A stretch of DNA of 64,000 bases from Streptomyces hygroscopicus (GTDB taxonomy: Bacteria; Actinomycetota; Actinomycetes; Streptomycetales; Streptomycetaceae). The DNA is taken from positions 4,526,001 to 4,590,000 of the forward strand of contig CP018627.1 of NCBI GenBank assembly GCA_002021875.1. The letters are read 5' to 3'. Under the pieces are notes generated by a model. That model searched no databases. It was not told the origin of the DNA and saw nothing but the letters and a program-made list of their open reading frames with translations. Shown piece by piece: positions 8,228 to 18,790 of the stretch. The number at the start of each line of letters is the position of its first letter. Positions within the stretch are counted from its first letter, which is position 1. A program made the position numbers and the translations under genes.

Positions 8228-9574
8228 GTGCTCAAGCGCGCGCACCGCACGGACGTCGTCATCGTCGGCGCCGGGCTCGCGGGGCTGGCCGCGGCTCATC
8301 GGCTGACCGACGCGGGAGTGGCGGTCACGGTGCTCGAGGCCGCGCCCCACGTGGGCGGACGGATGACGACCGACACCGTCGACGGCTTCCGGCTGGACCG
8401 TACCGGTCACTTGATGAACACCTCATTCCCGGAGTTGCGGCGCACTCCGGGGCTCGGCGCCCTCGCCCTGCGCCCCTTCGCCCAGGGGGTGCTGGTCCAC
8501 AACGAGGGCCGTACGCACCGGGTGGACACCCCCCGGAGCATGAGGGGCGCATTCACCACGGCACGCGCCCTCGCGAACGCCGCCCGCGCGCCGCTCGGCA
8601 GCGGGCTCGACCAGGCCCGACTCGGTGCCGCGCTCGGCAGGCTCGCCGCCCTGCCCGCGGACCGCCTTCTCGCCCGCCCCGACCGGCCGGTCTCCGAGAC
8701 CCTGGGGGGGCGGGGCCTACCTGCTCGTACGGTCGAGGGGGTGCTGCGTCCGCTGCTCGTCTCGCTGCTGAGCGACCCGGACCTCACCACCTCCAGCCGC
8801 TGCGCCGACCTCGCGCTGCGCGGCTACGCACGCGGCCGCCTCTGCCTTCCGGCGGGCGGCGCGTCCACCGTCCCCGAGCTGCTCGCGGCCGCGCTGCCGC
8901 CGGGGACGGTCCGTACGGGCGTCCGGGCCGTATCGGCCTCCACCACCGCCGTCGCCACCGCCGAACACGGCGAGATCGGCTGCCGTGCGGTGCTGGTGGC
9001 CACCGGTGCGCACGACGCGGCCGGACTCCTGCCCGGACTGCGGGTGCCGGCCTTCCACCCGGTGACCGTGACGCACCACACCGCCGACCGGCCGCCGCTG
9101 CGCGAGCCCGCGCTGATACTCGCCGCGGGCGGCCGGGGGCCGGTCGCCCACACCATGGTGGCCAGCGAGGTCGACCCCTCCCGCACCCCGCCCGGCCGGG
9201 TGCTGATCACCTCCACGGTGCTGGGCACCTCCGCCGCGCTGCCCGCCGCCGAACTCGACCGGACCGTCAGGGCCCAACTGGCGGCGGTGTACGGCACGTC
9301 GACCGCGGGCTGGGAGCTGCTGGCCACACACCACGACCCGTACGCGGTCCCGGCCATGCCCGCCCCACACGACCCGCGCCGCCCGGTGCGGCTGCTGTCG
9401 GGGCTGTACGTCTGCGGCGACCACCGGGACTCCAGCACGGTCCAGGGCGCCCTGGCCTCCGGCCGCCGGGCGGCGCGAGCGGTCCTCAGCGACTTCGGCG
9501 CCCCACCGGACGCCGGCTCCGACGCGAACGCCCGCAACACCGGCACGGGCTCCTTCCCGGCTGCGGCGGCCTGA
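8228..9574 (+). CDS. FAD-dependent oxidoreductase (amine oxidase/desaturase-like)
   Basis: Flavin monooxidase or desaturase-like enzyme, 448 aa. The N-terminus shows the dinucleotide-binding pattern VVIVGAGLAGLAAAHRL followed by VLEAAPHVGGRM (about residues 10-46), the hallmark of the NAD(P)-binding_8/amino-oxidase clan. Near the C-terminus LYVCGDHRDSSTVQGALASGRRAA is the second FAD contact. The substrate is unknown. GTG 8228 is preceded by GGGGAGGA. In Streptomyces a gene of this kind is commonly found just upstream of the lipB region. Confidence 0.88.
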   Translation: MLKRAHRTDVVIVGAGLAGLAAAHRLTDAGVAVTVLEAAPHVGGRMTTDTVDGFRLDRTGHLMNTSFPELRRTPGLGALALRPFAQGVLVHNEGRTHRVDTPRSMRGAFTTARALANAARAPLGSGLDQARLGAALGRLAALPADRLLARPDRPVSETLGGRGLPARTVEGVLRPLLVSLLSDPDLTTSSRCADLALRGYARGRLCLPAGGASTVPELLAAALPPGTVRTGVRAVSASTTAVATAEHGEIGCRAVLVATGAHDAAGLLPGLRVPAFHPVTVTHHTADRPPLREPALILAAGGRGPVAHTMVASEVDPSRTPPGRVLITSTVLGTSAALPAAELDRTVRAQLAAVYGTSTAGWELLATHHDPYAVPAMPAPHDPRRPVRLLSGLYVCGDHRDSSTVQGALASGRRAARAVLSDFGAPPDAGSDANARNTGTGSFPAAAA

Positions 9575-10168
<594 letters not shown>

Positions 10169-11617
10169 TCAAGACGCCTCGGTGGCAGAGGAGTTGGGCG
10201 CCGGGCGGGCGGCGGGCCCCGAGACCGCCGCAAGCACCGCGCCTCCCAGGAAGCATCCGGCCGCGATCACGGCGGACAGCCGCATCCCGGCGTAGAAGGC
10301 GGAGCTCGCGGACGCCGCGGCGAGGGTTCCGAACAGCGCCACGCCGATGGCGCTGCCCAGCTGCCGCGCCGCGTTGAACGCGCCCGACGCCGCGCCGCGC
10401 ACCTCGTGCGGCGCGGCCTCCATCGCCGCGATCGTCGCCGACGGCATGGTGAACGAGGTGCCGAACCCGGCCAGCAACAGCGGCACGACCAGCAGCGCAT
10501 ACGGCGTATGCGGCCCCACGGCCGCCCAGCCGAGCAAGCCCACGGCTCCGGTCAACAGCCCGGCCACGGCCGGGACATGGGTGCCGACGCGCGCCGCGAC
10601 CCGCCCGGACAGCGGCGAGGCGACCGCCACCAGCGCGCCCATCGGCAGCAGCGCCAGACCGGTGGAGAGCGGGTCCCAGCCCCGGTGGCGCTGGAAGTAG
10701 AGGGTGGTGAGGAAGAGCAGCCCGTAGAAGCCGAGGTTGAGCAGCACCCCCACGGCCAGGGCCGCCGGGAACCGGAAACCGGTCAGCAGCCGCGGCGGCA
10801 GCGCGGGCGCCGCCGCGCGCCGCTCCAGCCACAGGAACAGCACTCCCGCGAGCGGCGCGACCGCCAGGGCGCCGAGCACCAGCGGATCGGTCCAGCCGCG
10901 CCCTCCCGCCTCGTTCAGCCCGACCGTGAGGGCGGCCACCGCGACGACGCCGGTGAGCTGGGCGGCGAGGTCCAGCGACGGACGCTCCCCACGCGGGCGC
11001 GGGCGCGTGCCGGGCACATGACGGATGGTGAGCCAGACGGCGAGCACGCCCAGGGGGACGTTGACTAGGAACACGGTCCGCCAGCCCACGCCCCACACCA
11101 GCACCCCGCCGAGCACCGGACCGGCCGCGGCGGCGGCCCCCGCGATGCCACCCCACACCCCGAACGCCCTGGCGCGCGCGGCAGGTTCGGGGTGCAGCGC
11201 TCCGAGCAGCGCGAGCGAGGCGGGCACCATGGTCGCCGCCCCGGCCCCCTGCGCCAGCCGCGCGCCGACCAGAACGGCGGCGGTCGGCGCGAGCGCGCAC
11301 CCGGCGGAGGCCACCGTGAACAGCCCGAGCCCGGCGAGGAACACCCGCCGATGGCCCAGCCGGTCCCCCAGCCCGCCACAGAACAGCAGCAGCCCGGCGA
11401 AGACCAGCGTGTACCCGTCCACGATCCACTGCAGCGCCCCCTGCCCGGCCGCCAGCCCGGCGCCGATGCGGGGTACGGCCACATTGACGACGGTGACGTC
11501 GAGGATGACCAGGAAGTACCCGAGGCAGATGGCGAGCAACGGCACCCTCCGCACGGCGACCGCCACGGGCGGGGCCGAGGATTCCGAGATCCGATGCGTG
11601 GAGCGGTACGTCCTCAT
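10169..11617 (-). CDS. MFS drug/metabolite exporter, DHA2 (14-TMS) family
   Basis: Proton-driven exporter in the cytoplasmic membrane, 482 aa, the usual length of the EmrB/QacA group. Motif D1 (LDVTVVNVAVPRIG) lies in the first membrane segment, motif A (GGLGDRLGHRRVFL) between TM2 and TM3, and the motif C-like GPVLGGVLVWGVGWRTVFLVNVP in TM5. About 14 hydrophobic segments can be counted. It is divergent from an ArsR-type regulator gene across 760 bp, a pairing often seen where the regulator controls the exporter. The exported compound is unknown. The start MRTYRST is accepted without a strong RBS. Confidence 0.92.
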   Translation of the reverse strand: MRTYRSTHRISESSAPPVAVAVRRVPLLAICLGYFLVILDVTVVNVAVPRIGAGLAAGQGALQWIVDGYTLVFAGLLLFCGGLGDRLGHRRVFLAGLGLFTVASAGCALAPTAAVLVGARLAQGAGAATMVPASLALLGALHPEPAARARAFGVWGGIAGAAAAAGPVLGGVLVWGVGWRTVFLVNVPLGVLAVWLTIRHVPGTRPRPRGERPSLDLAAQLTGVVAVAALTVGLNEAGGRGWTDPLVLGALAVAPLAGVLFLWLERRAAAPALPPRLLTGFRFPAALAVGVLLNLGFYGLLFLTTLYFQRHRGWDPLSTGLALLPMGALVAVASPLSGRVAARVGTHVPAVAGLLTGAVGLLGWAAVGPHTPYALLVVPLLLAGFGTSFTMPSATIAAMEAAPHEVRGAASGAFNAARQLGSAIGVALFGTLAAASASSAFYAGMRLSAVIAAGCFLGGAVLAAVSGPAARPAPNSSATEAS

Positions 11618-11639
11618 GCCTCCACCCTCGCCCCTGATC

Positions 11640-12290
11640 CCTTCGCCACAGACCGAAGCGTGGCGCGCCGAGGCGCGCGAGGAACGGAGCCACGGACCGC
11701 ATCACCCGCCCCCGGCCCGGCCCAAAGCGCATGCCCCCGCCGCAGCACACGGCCTACGGCCGGAGCCTCATACGGCGAGGCATCCCACCCCAAGCACGCA
11801 GCGCAAGGCACCCAGGCCGAGGCGCCGCACGCGTAGACGCGCAGAGAACGGAGGCCACAGACCACATCGCACGGACCCCGGCCCGATCCAAAGCGCTTGC
11901 CCCCGCCGCAGCACACGGCCTGCGGCCGGAGGCACGTACAGCGGGCGTCCAGCCCCGAGCGCGCAGCGCAAGGCACCCGGGCCGAGGCGCCGAGCGCGTA
12001 GACGCGTAGGGAACAGGGCGAGGCACGCCGGGCGCGGGCGGAGGCCACGGACCACATCGCGCGGCCCCCGGCCCCGCGCCCCGGCCTGCCGAGTCCGAAA
12101 CACCGGCACGCCAGAGCACGGCCGCAGGCGCAGATTCATAGGGCCAGGCTTCCAACCCCAAGCGCAGCGGCAAGGCACACAGGCCAACGCACGCAGGCTG
12201 AGGCGTGGCGCGCCCAGGACGGGCGGAGCGGGGGCCACATCGCGCGGCCCCGGTCCCCAGCCCCGCCCGGGGCACACACCGCAGGGCACG
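11640..12290. repeat. Three to four diverged tandem copies of a ~165-200 bp unit
   Basis: Copies begin near 11671, 11819, 11984 and 12186. Shared landmarks are GAGGCGC-ACGCGTAGACGCG, GGAGGCCACAGACCACATCGC, CCCCCGCCGCAGCACACGGC and GCGCAGCGCAAGGCACCC-GGCC. The first two units are the most alike and later ones are more decayed. The array fills most of the gap between the divergent exporter and regulator genes, so the promoters of both must lie within or beside it. I see no gene in 11618-12377. Confidence 0.65.
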
Positions 12291-12377
12291 CACTGCGGGC
12301 CGTACCGCCGAAGGTTGGCACGTGCGCCCGCGCACACTTCGTCCGCTGCCGAAGCGACCCCGACCTAGGCTGGACGC

Positions 12378-13139
12378 ATGGCCACCACCACGGACGCCCG
12401 TGACGCCGACATCGCCCGCGCTGCCGCCGCGATCGCCGATCCGTCTCGCGCCCGCGTTCTGCAGGCGCTGTTGGAGGGCCGCGCCCTGCCCGCGAGCGTG
12501 CTGGCCACCGAGGCCGGGGTCAGCGCCTCCACGGTGAGCGGGCATCTGGCCAAGTTGCTGGAGGCCGGGGTGGTACGGGTCGAGCCGCACGGGCGGCACC
12601 GCTACTACCGGCTGACCGGCCCCGCCGTCGGCGAGGCCCTCGAGGCGCTGGCCCGGATCGCCCCGCCGCTGCCGGTCACCTCGCTGCGCCAAAGCACCCA
12701 CGCACACGCCCTGCGCCGGGCGCGTACCTGCTACGACCATGTCGCGGGCGCCCTCGGAGTAGCCCTGATGGCGGCGCTGCTGGAACGCGGGGTCCTGGAA
12801 GGCGGCGACGGACGCTTCCACCCCGGGGCGGCGGAGAGCGACCGACTCTCCGCCCCGGGCAACGACACCACGTACCGGCTGACGGACCCGGGGCGCGCGG
12901 AGCTGGCGGCGTTCGGCGTGGACGCGGACGGGCTCCCCGCGCGCCGCCCGCTGATCCGCTACTGCGTGGACTGGACCGAGCAGCGCCACCATCTGGCCGG
13001 GGCGCTGGGCGCCGCCCTGACGGACCGGCTGTTCGCGCTGGACTGGATCCGCCGTGGCAGCCGCCGCCGCGTGATCCACCTGACCGACGCGGGCCGCACC
13101 GGCCTGGAGCGCACCTTCGGCGTCGTCGTGGACGCCTGA
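12378..13139 (+). CDS. ArsR-family winged-helix regulator
   Basis: Probable transcriptional repressor of the adjacent exporter, 253 aa. The N-terminal winged helix is typical: IADPSRARVLQALLEG (about residues 19-34), then ATEAGVSASTVSGHLAKLLEAGVVRVEPHGRHRYYRL (about 43-79). The C-terminal 150 residues form the second domain found in a larger subgroup of ArsR proteins (YDHVAGALGV and HHLAGALGAAL mark its internal repeat). The ligand is unknown; there is no obvious metal-binding cysteine cluster. ATG 12378 follows a long repetitive leader. Confidence 0.87.
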   Translation: MATTTDARDADIARAAAAIADPSRARVLQALLEGRALPASVLATEAGVSASTVSGHLAKLLEAGVVRVEPHGRHRYYRLTGPAVGEALEALARIAPPLPVTSLRQSTHAHALRRARTCYDHVAGALGVALMAALLERGVLEGGDGRFHPGAAESDRLSAPGNDTTYRLTDPGRAELAAFGVDADGLPARRPLIRYCVDWTEQRHHLAGALGAALTDRLFALDWIRRGSRRRVIHLTDAGRTGLERTFGVVVDA

Positions 13140-13681
13140 CCCACCCGGTGCCCTGGGCACCACCCGGCCCTGGACACACCCGTCCTGGACACCCCACCTC
13201 GTCCGGCCCCGGGACACACCCGTCCTGGACACCTGACCACACCCGCCCCAGGGACACACCCGCCCTGCACACCTGACCACACCCGACCCGGGCACACCCC
13301 TCCTGGACACCCCACCTCGTCCAGCCCCGGGGCACACCCGTCCTGGACACCTGACCACACCCTGCCCAGGCACCCGTCCTGGACGCCTGGACGCGCGCCC
13401 CGCCACCTGACCAGCGACCGTCCGCCCCGCGCCCCCCGCCACCTGGCCAGCGACCTCCCGCCCCGGCCCCCGCCACCTGATCAGCGACCGCCCCACCCTG
13501 CGGCCCCACGCCCCACGCCGCACGTCCCACGCACCGCGCACCGCGCACCGCGCACCCGAGCGGCCACCATCCCGCCCCAGCGCCCCGCGCGCCCCAGCAG
13601 CCACCGCCCCACCGTGCGGCCCCGCGCCCCGCCACCTGAGCAGCCACGGCCTCCGCGCCCCACACACCCACACCCCCGCCC
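13140..13681. repeat. 542-bp gap filled by two tandem repeat families
   Basis: From about 13160 to 13395 units built on CACACCCGTCCTGGACACCTGACCA recur with a spacing of about 35-45 bp. From about 13400 to 13640 a second family built on CGCCACCTGACCAGCGACC takes over, with GC-rich spacers. No gene is supported. The flanking genes are convergent, so this is a shared 3' region. Confidence 0.6.
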
Positions 13682-15325
13682 CTACCCCAGCGCCGCCACT
13701 CGCTCCCGGTAGCCGCGGGCCGGGGCCGCGTCCCGGTAGGGCTCCAGGCGGCGCTCGAAGTCCCGTACGTACTCCACCGCCCGCACCGACCGCATCTCCG
13801 AAGCCTGTTGCGCCGCCTCCGCCGCCAGCTGGCACGCCTGTTCCAGCTCGCCGAGGCCCAGCCGCGCGCTCGCCAGGACCACCCGGCAGAACAGCCGGCT
13901 GCGCGCGAACCCGGCGCCGTGCAGTTGCAGGGAGCGCTCCGCGTGCTGGGCGGCGGCCCGGTACTGCTGCAGGTCGCGGTGGCAGTGGCCGAACTCGTCG
14001 GCCAGCTGGGCCTCGTCGAAGAGCCGCGCCCAGTACGGCACATCGTCCCCCGGCCGGGCCGTCTCCAGCGCCCGCTCGGCGCGGGCGAGCGAGGCGGTGC
14101 ACGCGCGCACCTCGCCCAGGACGCCATGGCCGCGCGCCTCGATCGCGTGCAGCAGCGACTGCAGCACCGGCGGGGCGCCGCCGCCGACCCCCTGCTGGGC
14201 CACCCGGGCCAGCTGCACGGCCTCCCGCCCATGGCCGAGATAGACGGCCTGGCGGCTCATCGTCACCAGCACATAGCTGCCGTATGTGCGGTCCCCGGCC
14301 GCCTGTGCCAGCCGCAGCGCCTGGACGAAGTAGCGCTGTGCCAGACCGTGGGCGGCGATGTCGAACGAGGTCCATCCGGCCAGCCGGGTCAGATCGGCGA
14401 CCGCGCCGAACAGCCGCCGCCCGGTCGCCTCGTTGTACGAGCCGCGCAGCATCGGCTCGCCCTCGTGCTCGAGGTAGCGCACCAGGGCCTGGCGGGCGTG
14501 TCCGCCGCCGTACGTCTGGTCCAGCGCCGCGAACAGCTCCCCGACCGAGCGCAGGGCCGCGATGTCGCCGGAGGTCACCCGGTAGCCCGGTGCGCGCCGG
14601 TCGCGGTCGTGCCGGCGCTGACGGGGCAGCGGCGCCCGGCCCTGGGCACCGTGAGCGCCATGAGCGCCCTGAGTGCCATGGGCGCCGTGCGCGCCCTGGA
14701 TGGCCGCACGCCCCGGTGCCACCCCGGCCACCCCGGCCGGGCCACCCGCCGGGCCACCCGCCGGGCCACCCGCTCGGCCGCCCTGCGCGGGCAGCCGCCC
14801 GGCCGCGGCCCCTGCCCCGCTACCGCCCCCGAGCCCCGTCCCCGCCGGGACGCCGCCCGCCGGTGGCTCACCGCGCGCCACCCGGTCGTCGGGCCGCCCG
14901 ATCAGCCAGTCGCGGCTGGGGACGACCAGACCCGCCGGGGTGAAGGCGATCTTCCGCAGCTCCGCTTGGCTTCCGGAGTCCTTCCGCCACAGCCCGCTGA
15001 CGATGTCCACCGCCTCCTGCGGCGTGGCGGCGAACTCCAGCCCCGCGTAGACGGGCGCACAGGCGTCCAGGCCCAGGTCCTGGGCGGTCAGCCGACGCCC
15101 CAACCGCCGGGTGAACACCTCGGCGATCAGCGCCGGGGTGGTACCGCGTGGCTGCTGTCCGCGCAGCCACCGCGTCACCGATGTCTTGTCGTACCGCAAG
15201 TCCAGGCCGTGCTCCAGCCCGAGCTGGTCCACCCGCCGGGCGAGCCCAGCGTTGGAGAAGCCAGCCTCGGCGATGAGCGCGGCGAGCTGACGATTGGGAA
15301 TGCGCTGTGGGGGTCGTTCCGTCAT
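13682..15325 (-). CDS. Large HTH regulator with TPR-like C-terminal region, next to lipB
   Basis: Likely cytoplasmic regulator, 547 aa. Residues about 8-80 form a helix-turn-helix-like domain ([42 protein letters not shown]). A low-complexity linker at about 175-250 consists of Gly/Pro/Ala and GAHG repeats. The C-terminal 270 residues are Ala/Leu-rich helices of TPR type. Its build is comparable to the Streptomyces NsdA-type negative regulators of development, but I cannot confirm membership. The start is MTERPPQR at 15325; an upstream extension is open but lacks family character. It is divergent from lipB, about 200 bp apart. Confidence 0.8.
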   Translation of the reverse strand: MTERPPQRIPNRQLAALIAEAGFSNAGLARRVDQLGLEHGLDLRYDKTSVTRWLRGQQPRGTTPALIAEVFTRRLGRRLTAQDLGLDACAPVYAGLEFAATPQEAVDIVSGLWRKDSGSQAELRKIAFTPAGLVVPSRDWLIGRPDDRVARGEPPAGGVPAGTGLGGGSGAGAAAGRLPAQGGRAGGPAGGPAGGPAGVAGVAPGRAAIQGAHGAHGTQGAHGAHGAQGRAPLPRQRRHDRDRRAPGYRVTSGDIAALRSVGELFAALDQTYGGGHARQALVRYLEHEGEPMLRGSYNEATGRRLFGAVADLTRLAGWTSFDIAAHGLAQRYFVQALRLAQAAGDRTYGSYVLVTMSRQAVYLGHGREAVQLARVAQQGVGGGAPPVLQSLLHAIEARGHGVLGEVRACTASLARAERALETARPGDDVPYWARLFDEAQLADEFGHCHRDLQQYRAAAQHAERSLQLHGAGFARSRLFCRVVLASARLGLGELEQACQLAAEAAQQASEMRSVRAVEYVRDFERRLEPYRDAAPARGYRERVAALG

Positions 15326-15529
15326 CAGCTTGCCGGTCTCCCTGATCGCTCTGTGGAACGGCGCGAATGTAACTGCCCCTCGAGGGCTGATCGCGGCCGT
15401 CGGGCGGCATTCATCCGATCGTGTGAGAACGGGCCGGGTGAGGACGTAAGGGGACACGGTCGTACAGTGGCGGGGGCGCCGCCGCGAGGCTCCGCCCCCA
15501 ATCGCACGTGGGCCGAGAAGGAGCTTGCC

Positions 15530-16354
15530 GTGACCGCCGTGACCACTGCTTCGCCGGGGTCGGTCCCCGGTTCACCGGCGCTGCGCTACGTCCACCTGGG
15601 CTTCGGCGCGGACGCCGTGGACTACGAGGAGGCGTGGCAGGAGCAGCGCCGGGTGCACGCCGCCCGCTTCGCGGACGAGATCCCCGACACCTGTCTGCTG
15701 CTGGAGCACCCCCCGGTCTACACGGCGGGGCGGCGCACGGCCGACAACGAGCGCCCCCTGGACGGCACCCCGGTGGTGGACGTGGACCGCGGCGGCAAGA
15801 TCACCTGGCATGGCCCCGGTCAGCTGGTGGGCTATCCGATCCTCAAGCTGCCGCGCCCGGTGGACGTCATCGCGCATGTCCGCCGCCTGGAGGAGGCGCT
15901 GCTGCGCACCTGCGCGGAGTTCGGCGTGGAGACGACCCGGGTGGAGGGCCGCAGCGGGGTGTGGGTGCTGGGCGACCCGGTGGATCAGCGCCCCGCGCTC
16001 GGCGGGCTGAAGCTGGACTTCGACCCGCGGCTGGAGGACGAGGAGTTCGACGCACGGCTGAACGGGCCGGAGTACGCCCCGTCCAACGCCGGGCAGCGCC
16101 GTGAGGACCGCAAGCTGGCCGCCATCGGGGTGCGGATCGCCAAGGGCGTGACGATGCACGGCTTCTCGCTCAACTGCAATCCGGACAACACCTGGTTCGA
16201 CCAGATCGTGCCGTGCGGGATCCGGGACGCGGGTGTGACCTCGCTCTCGGAGGAGCTGGGCCGGGATGTGCCGATCTCCGAGGTGCTGCCGGTCGTCGAG
16301 CGGCATCTGCGAGAGGTCCTGGAGTCCGCCGTCCCGCTGCCCCGGGCGGTCTGA
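15530..16354 (+). CDS. lipB: Lipoyl(octanoyl) transferase
   Basis: Transfers octanoate from octanoyl-ACP to lipoyl domains of the 2-oxoacid dehydrogenase E2 proteins and the glycine cleavage H protein, the first step of lipoate synthesis. The product is 274 aa. Family motifs are [13 protein letters not shown] (about 57-69), [19 protein letters not shown] (about 87-105) and the catalytic pair: Lys in [10 protein letters not shown] (about residue 194) and the acyl-carrying Cys in IVPCGI (about 228). The chosen GTG is 6 nt after GAGAAGGAG, an ideal ribosome binding site. It lies upstream of lipA and 12.7 kb from aceE, whose complex needs the cofactor. Confidence 0.97.
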   Translation: MTAVTTASPGSVPGSPALRYVHLGFGADAVDYEEAWQEQRRVHAARFADEIPDTCLLLEHPPVYTAGRRTADNERPLDGTPVVDVDRGGKITWHGPGQLVGYPILKLPRPVDVIAHVRRLEEALLRTCAEFGVETTRVEGRSGVWVLGDPVDQRPALGGLKLDFDPRLEDEEFDARLNGPEYAPSNAGQRREDRKLAAIGVRIAKGVTMHGFSLNCNPDNTWFDQIVPCGIRDAGVTSLSEELGRDVPISEVLPVVERHLREVLESAVPLPRAV

Positions 16355-16365
16355 CCTTCCCGGGC

Positions 16366-16461
16366 CGGGCCCGCCGGTCGGCCCACCGATCGGGCCCGCC
16401 GATCGGGCCCGCCGATCGGGCCCGCCGATCGGGCCCGCCGATCGGGCCCACCGATCGGGCC
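16366..16461. repeat. 13-bp tandem array of alternating palindromes between lipB and lipA
   Basis: GATCGGGCCCGCC recurs exactly every 13 bp with GATC at 16388, 16401, 16414, 16427, 16440 and 16453; a degenerate unit precedes them. Each period contains CCGATCGG and CGGGCCCG, both self-complementary, so the array can fold into alternating hairpins on either strand. It starts about 12 bp after the lipB stop and could act as a terminator or attenuator before lipA. Confidence 0.85.
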
Positions 16462-16676
16462 CTACCAGCCCAGCCCTGCCGGGTCCGGCGCTCCGGGAAG
16501 GCGGCCCTTCCGGGTCCGGCCCTCCGGGAATGCGCCCTCACCGCTATCGGTTGCCCTGGACGTAAATGCGTACGAACCACGGGCGTACTCTGGTGACCGC
16601 CGACGATTCGAAAGCCCGCCGGCAAACTCGCCACGCCGAGCCGCCAAGCAGAGCCAAGCAAAGAGGAGTGCCGGAC

Positions 16677-17627
16677 GTGTCCGCAGTCGCACCCGACGGA
16701 CGCAAGATGCTGCGCCTGGAGGTCCGGAACAGCCAGACCCCCATCGAGCGCAAGCCCGAGTGGATCAAGACCCGGGCGAAAATGGGCCCCGAGTACACCG
16801 AACTGCACGGCCTGGTGAAGCGCGAGGGCCTGCACACCGTGTGCCAGGAGGCGGGCTGTCCGAACATCTATGAGTGCTGGGAGGACCGCGAGGCGACGTT
16901 CCTCATCGGCGGCGACCAGTGCACCCGGCGCTGCGACTTCTGCCAGATCGACACCGGCAAGCCGCAGGAGCTGGACCGCGACGAGCCGCGCCGGGTGGCC
17001 GAATCCGTACGCACGATGGAGCTGAAGTACGCGACCATCACCGGTGTGGCCCGTGACGACCTGGAGGACGGCGGTGCCTGGCTCTACGCGGAGACCGTCC
17101 GCCAGATCCACTCCCTGATGCCGAACACCGGTGTGGAGCTGCTGATCCCGGACTTCAACGCGGTCCCCGAGCAGCTCGCCGAGGTCTTCTCGTCCCGCCC
17201 CGAGGTGCTCGCGCACAACGTCGAGACGGTGCCGCGGATCTTCAAGCGCATCCGTCCCGGCTTCCGCTACGAGCGCTCGCTCGAGGTGATCACCAAGGCG
17301 CGCGAGGCGGGTCTGGTCACCAAGTCCAACCTGATCCTGGGCATGGGCGAGGAGCGCGAGGAGATCAGCCAGGCGCTGCAGGACCTCCATGACGCGGGCT
17401 GTGAGCTGATCACCATCACCCAGTACCTGCGGCCGTCCGCCCGGCACCATCCGGTGGAGCGCTGGGTCAAGCCCCAGGAGTTCGTGGAGCTCCAGGAGGA
17501 GGCCGAGGAGATCGGCTACGCGGGCGTCATGTCCGGCCCGCTGGTCCGCTCCTCGTACCGGGCCGGCCGTCTGTACCAGCAGGCCATCGAGCGGCGCAAT
17601 GTCGCCGCGGCCTCCCCGGCGGTCTGA
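16677..17627 (+). CDS. lipA: Lipoyl synthase (radical SAM)
   Basis: Inserts two sulfur atoms at C6 and C8 of protein-bound octanoyl groups. The 316-aa length is standard. Both iron-sulfur clusters are visible: the auxiliary cluster motif [12 protein letters not shown] (about residues 56-67) and the radical SAM CxxxCxxC in CTRRCDFC (about 82-89). The C-terminal RSSYRAG holds the conserved RSSY motif that ligates the auxiliary cluster. The frame is open further upstream, but GTG 16677 lies 7 nt after GAGGAG and gives the conserved N-terminus. The 322-bp gap after lipB holds the 13-bp array, so co-transcription with lipB is uncertain. Confidence 0.97.
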   Translation: MSAVAPDGRKMLRLEVRNSQTPIERKPEWIKTRAKMGPEYTELHGLVKREGLHTVCQEAGCPNIYECWEDREATFLIGGDQCTRRCDFCQIDTGKPQELDRDEPRRVAESVRTMELKYATITGVARDDLEDGGAWLYAETVRQIHSLMPNTGVELLIPDFNAVPEQLAEVFSSRPEVLAHNVETVPRIFKRIRPGFRYERSLEVITKAREAGLVTKSNLILGMGEEREEISQALQDLHDAGCELITITQYLRPSARHHPVERWVKPQEFVELQEEAEEIGYAGVMSGPLVRSSYRAGRLYQQAIERRNVAAASPAV

Positions 17628-17640
17628 GTTCACACTCCGT

Positions 17641-17651
17641 CACGTAACGTG
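17641..17651. promoter_or_regulatory. CACGT-A-ACGTG palindrome after lipA
   Basis: A perfect 5-1-5 inverted repeat 13 bp after the lipA stop, in the gap before the small gene at 17874. It may be a protein-binding site; nothing else supports it. Confidence 0.25.
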
Positions 17652-17873
17652 CTCCGATCGGCCGTGTGAGCAACACGCTGTGTGATTGCGAGCACACACA
17701 TATCCGAGGGCTCCGAAAACGCCGCAGGTCAAGGGCGGGATACGGGCCGCAGCTGGGCTTCATCGGTGTTTGACCGGCCAGTCACGCACTGGTAACACCA
17801 ATGGGTAACGATTGAGCCACGCACTGCTTATACGTTGTGCGTAGCGATCATCCGCCGCTTCCGAGGGGTATCC

Positions 17874-18071
17874 ATGCCGGCTGCGCCCGTACGCCCGTCC
17901 GTCACCGACGCGCTCCTCGCCCTGGAGGGTCTGCTGCTGCGGGGCGGGCAGCGCACCGCCCGCCGCAACGCCTGGACGGCCGTGCTCGAGGACCGCCGTC
18001 GGGCCAAGGACCGGGACGAGGCCGAACACGTACTGGAGGCCGTGTCCACCAGTACCTCCCAGGCCACGTAA
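17874..18071 (+). CDS. Small conserved hypothetical protein
   Basis: A 65-aa protein beginning MPAAPVRPSVTDALLALEG, with a central basic helix (RTARRNAWTAVLEDRRRAKDRDEAEHVLEA). No domain of known function is recognised. A gene of this size and sequence style occupies the same place between lipA and the DUF4191 gene in other Streptomyces, from memory. The start ATG follows GAGGGGTATCC, an acceptable binding site. It ends only 10 bp before the next gene, suggesting one transcription unit. Confidence 0.7.
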   Translation: MPAAPVRPSVTDALLALEGLLLRGGQRTARRNAWTAVLEDRRRAKDRDEAEHVLEAVSTSTSQAT

Positions 18072-18081
18072 ACTTCGCTGT

Positions 18082-18762
18082 ATGGCGAGGAAGGAAACAT
18101 CCGAGAACCCCGGGCGGCTGAAGCAGATCGCCCTGACCTACAAGATGACCAAGCGGGTCGACCCGAAGGTCACTCTTGTCGTCGCCGGCGTGGGGATTGT
18201 CACCTTCGGTGTCCTTCTCGCGATCGGCTTCCTGATCGGTCACCCGATCTTCGCTGGCATCCTGGGCTTCGTCCTGGCGTTCCTCGCGATGGCGATCATT
18301 TTCGGCCGCCGTGCCGAGCGGGCCGCCTTCGGACAGATGGAGGGCCAGCCGGGCGCGGCGGCGGCGGTGCTGGAGAACGTGGGCCGCGGCTGGTCGGTGA
18401 CCCCCGCGGTGGCCATGAACCGGAACCAGGACGTCATCCACCGCGCGGTGGGCAAGGCGGGCGTCGTGCTGGTCGCCGAGGGCAACCCGAACCGGCTCAA
18501 GGGCATGCTGGCCGCCGAGAAGAAGAAGATGGCGCGCATCGTCGCGGAGGTCCCGGTCCACGATGTGATCGTGGGCTCCGGCGAGGGCCAGGTCGAGATC
18601 AAGAAACTCCGCACCACGCTGCTGAAGCTTCCGCGGGTGCTGCCGGGCGCACAGGTCACGGTGGTCAACGACCGGCTGCGCGCGCTGGGCGATCTGATGA
18701 GCAACATGCCGATTCCGAAGGGTCCGATGCCCAAGGGGATGCGGATGCCGAAGGGGCGCTGA
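18082..18762 (+). CDS. DUF4191 family membrane protein
   Basis: A 226-aa integral membrane protein of the actinobacterial DUF4191 family. Two adjacent hydrophobic segments (about residues 30-52 and 54-73) follow a short basic N-terminus. The remaining 150 residues are cytoplasmic and include a nuclease-like or NERD-like segment of unknown role (VIHRAVGKAGVVLVAEG, KKKMARIVAEVPVHDVIVG). The C-terminus is a basic PKGPMPKGMRMPKGR tail. Function is unknown. It is conserved next to lipA and glnA. A strong hairpin follows the gene. Confidence 0.9.
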   Translation: MARKETSENPGRLKQIALTYKMTKRVDPKVTLVVAGVGIVTFGVLLAIGFLIGHPIFAGILGFVLAFLAMAIIFGRRAERAAFGQMEGQPGAAAAVLENVGRGWSVTPAVAMNRNQDVIHRAVGKAGVVLVAEGNPNRLKGMLAAEKKKMARIVAEVPVHDVIVGSGEGQVEIKKLRTTLLKLPRVLPGAQVTVVNDRLRALGDLMSNMPIPKGPMPKGMRMPKGR

Positions 18763-18790
18763 GCGCTCCCCGCACCGAAACGGATACGAG

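Noticed and set aside
13808..15529. Long N-terminal extension of LipB back to 13808
   Set aside because: It is the antisense shadow of the HTH/TPR-like regulator. GTG 15530 with a perfect ribosome binding site gives the normal LipB length.
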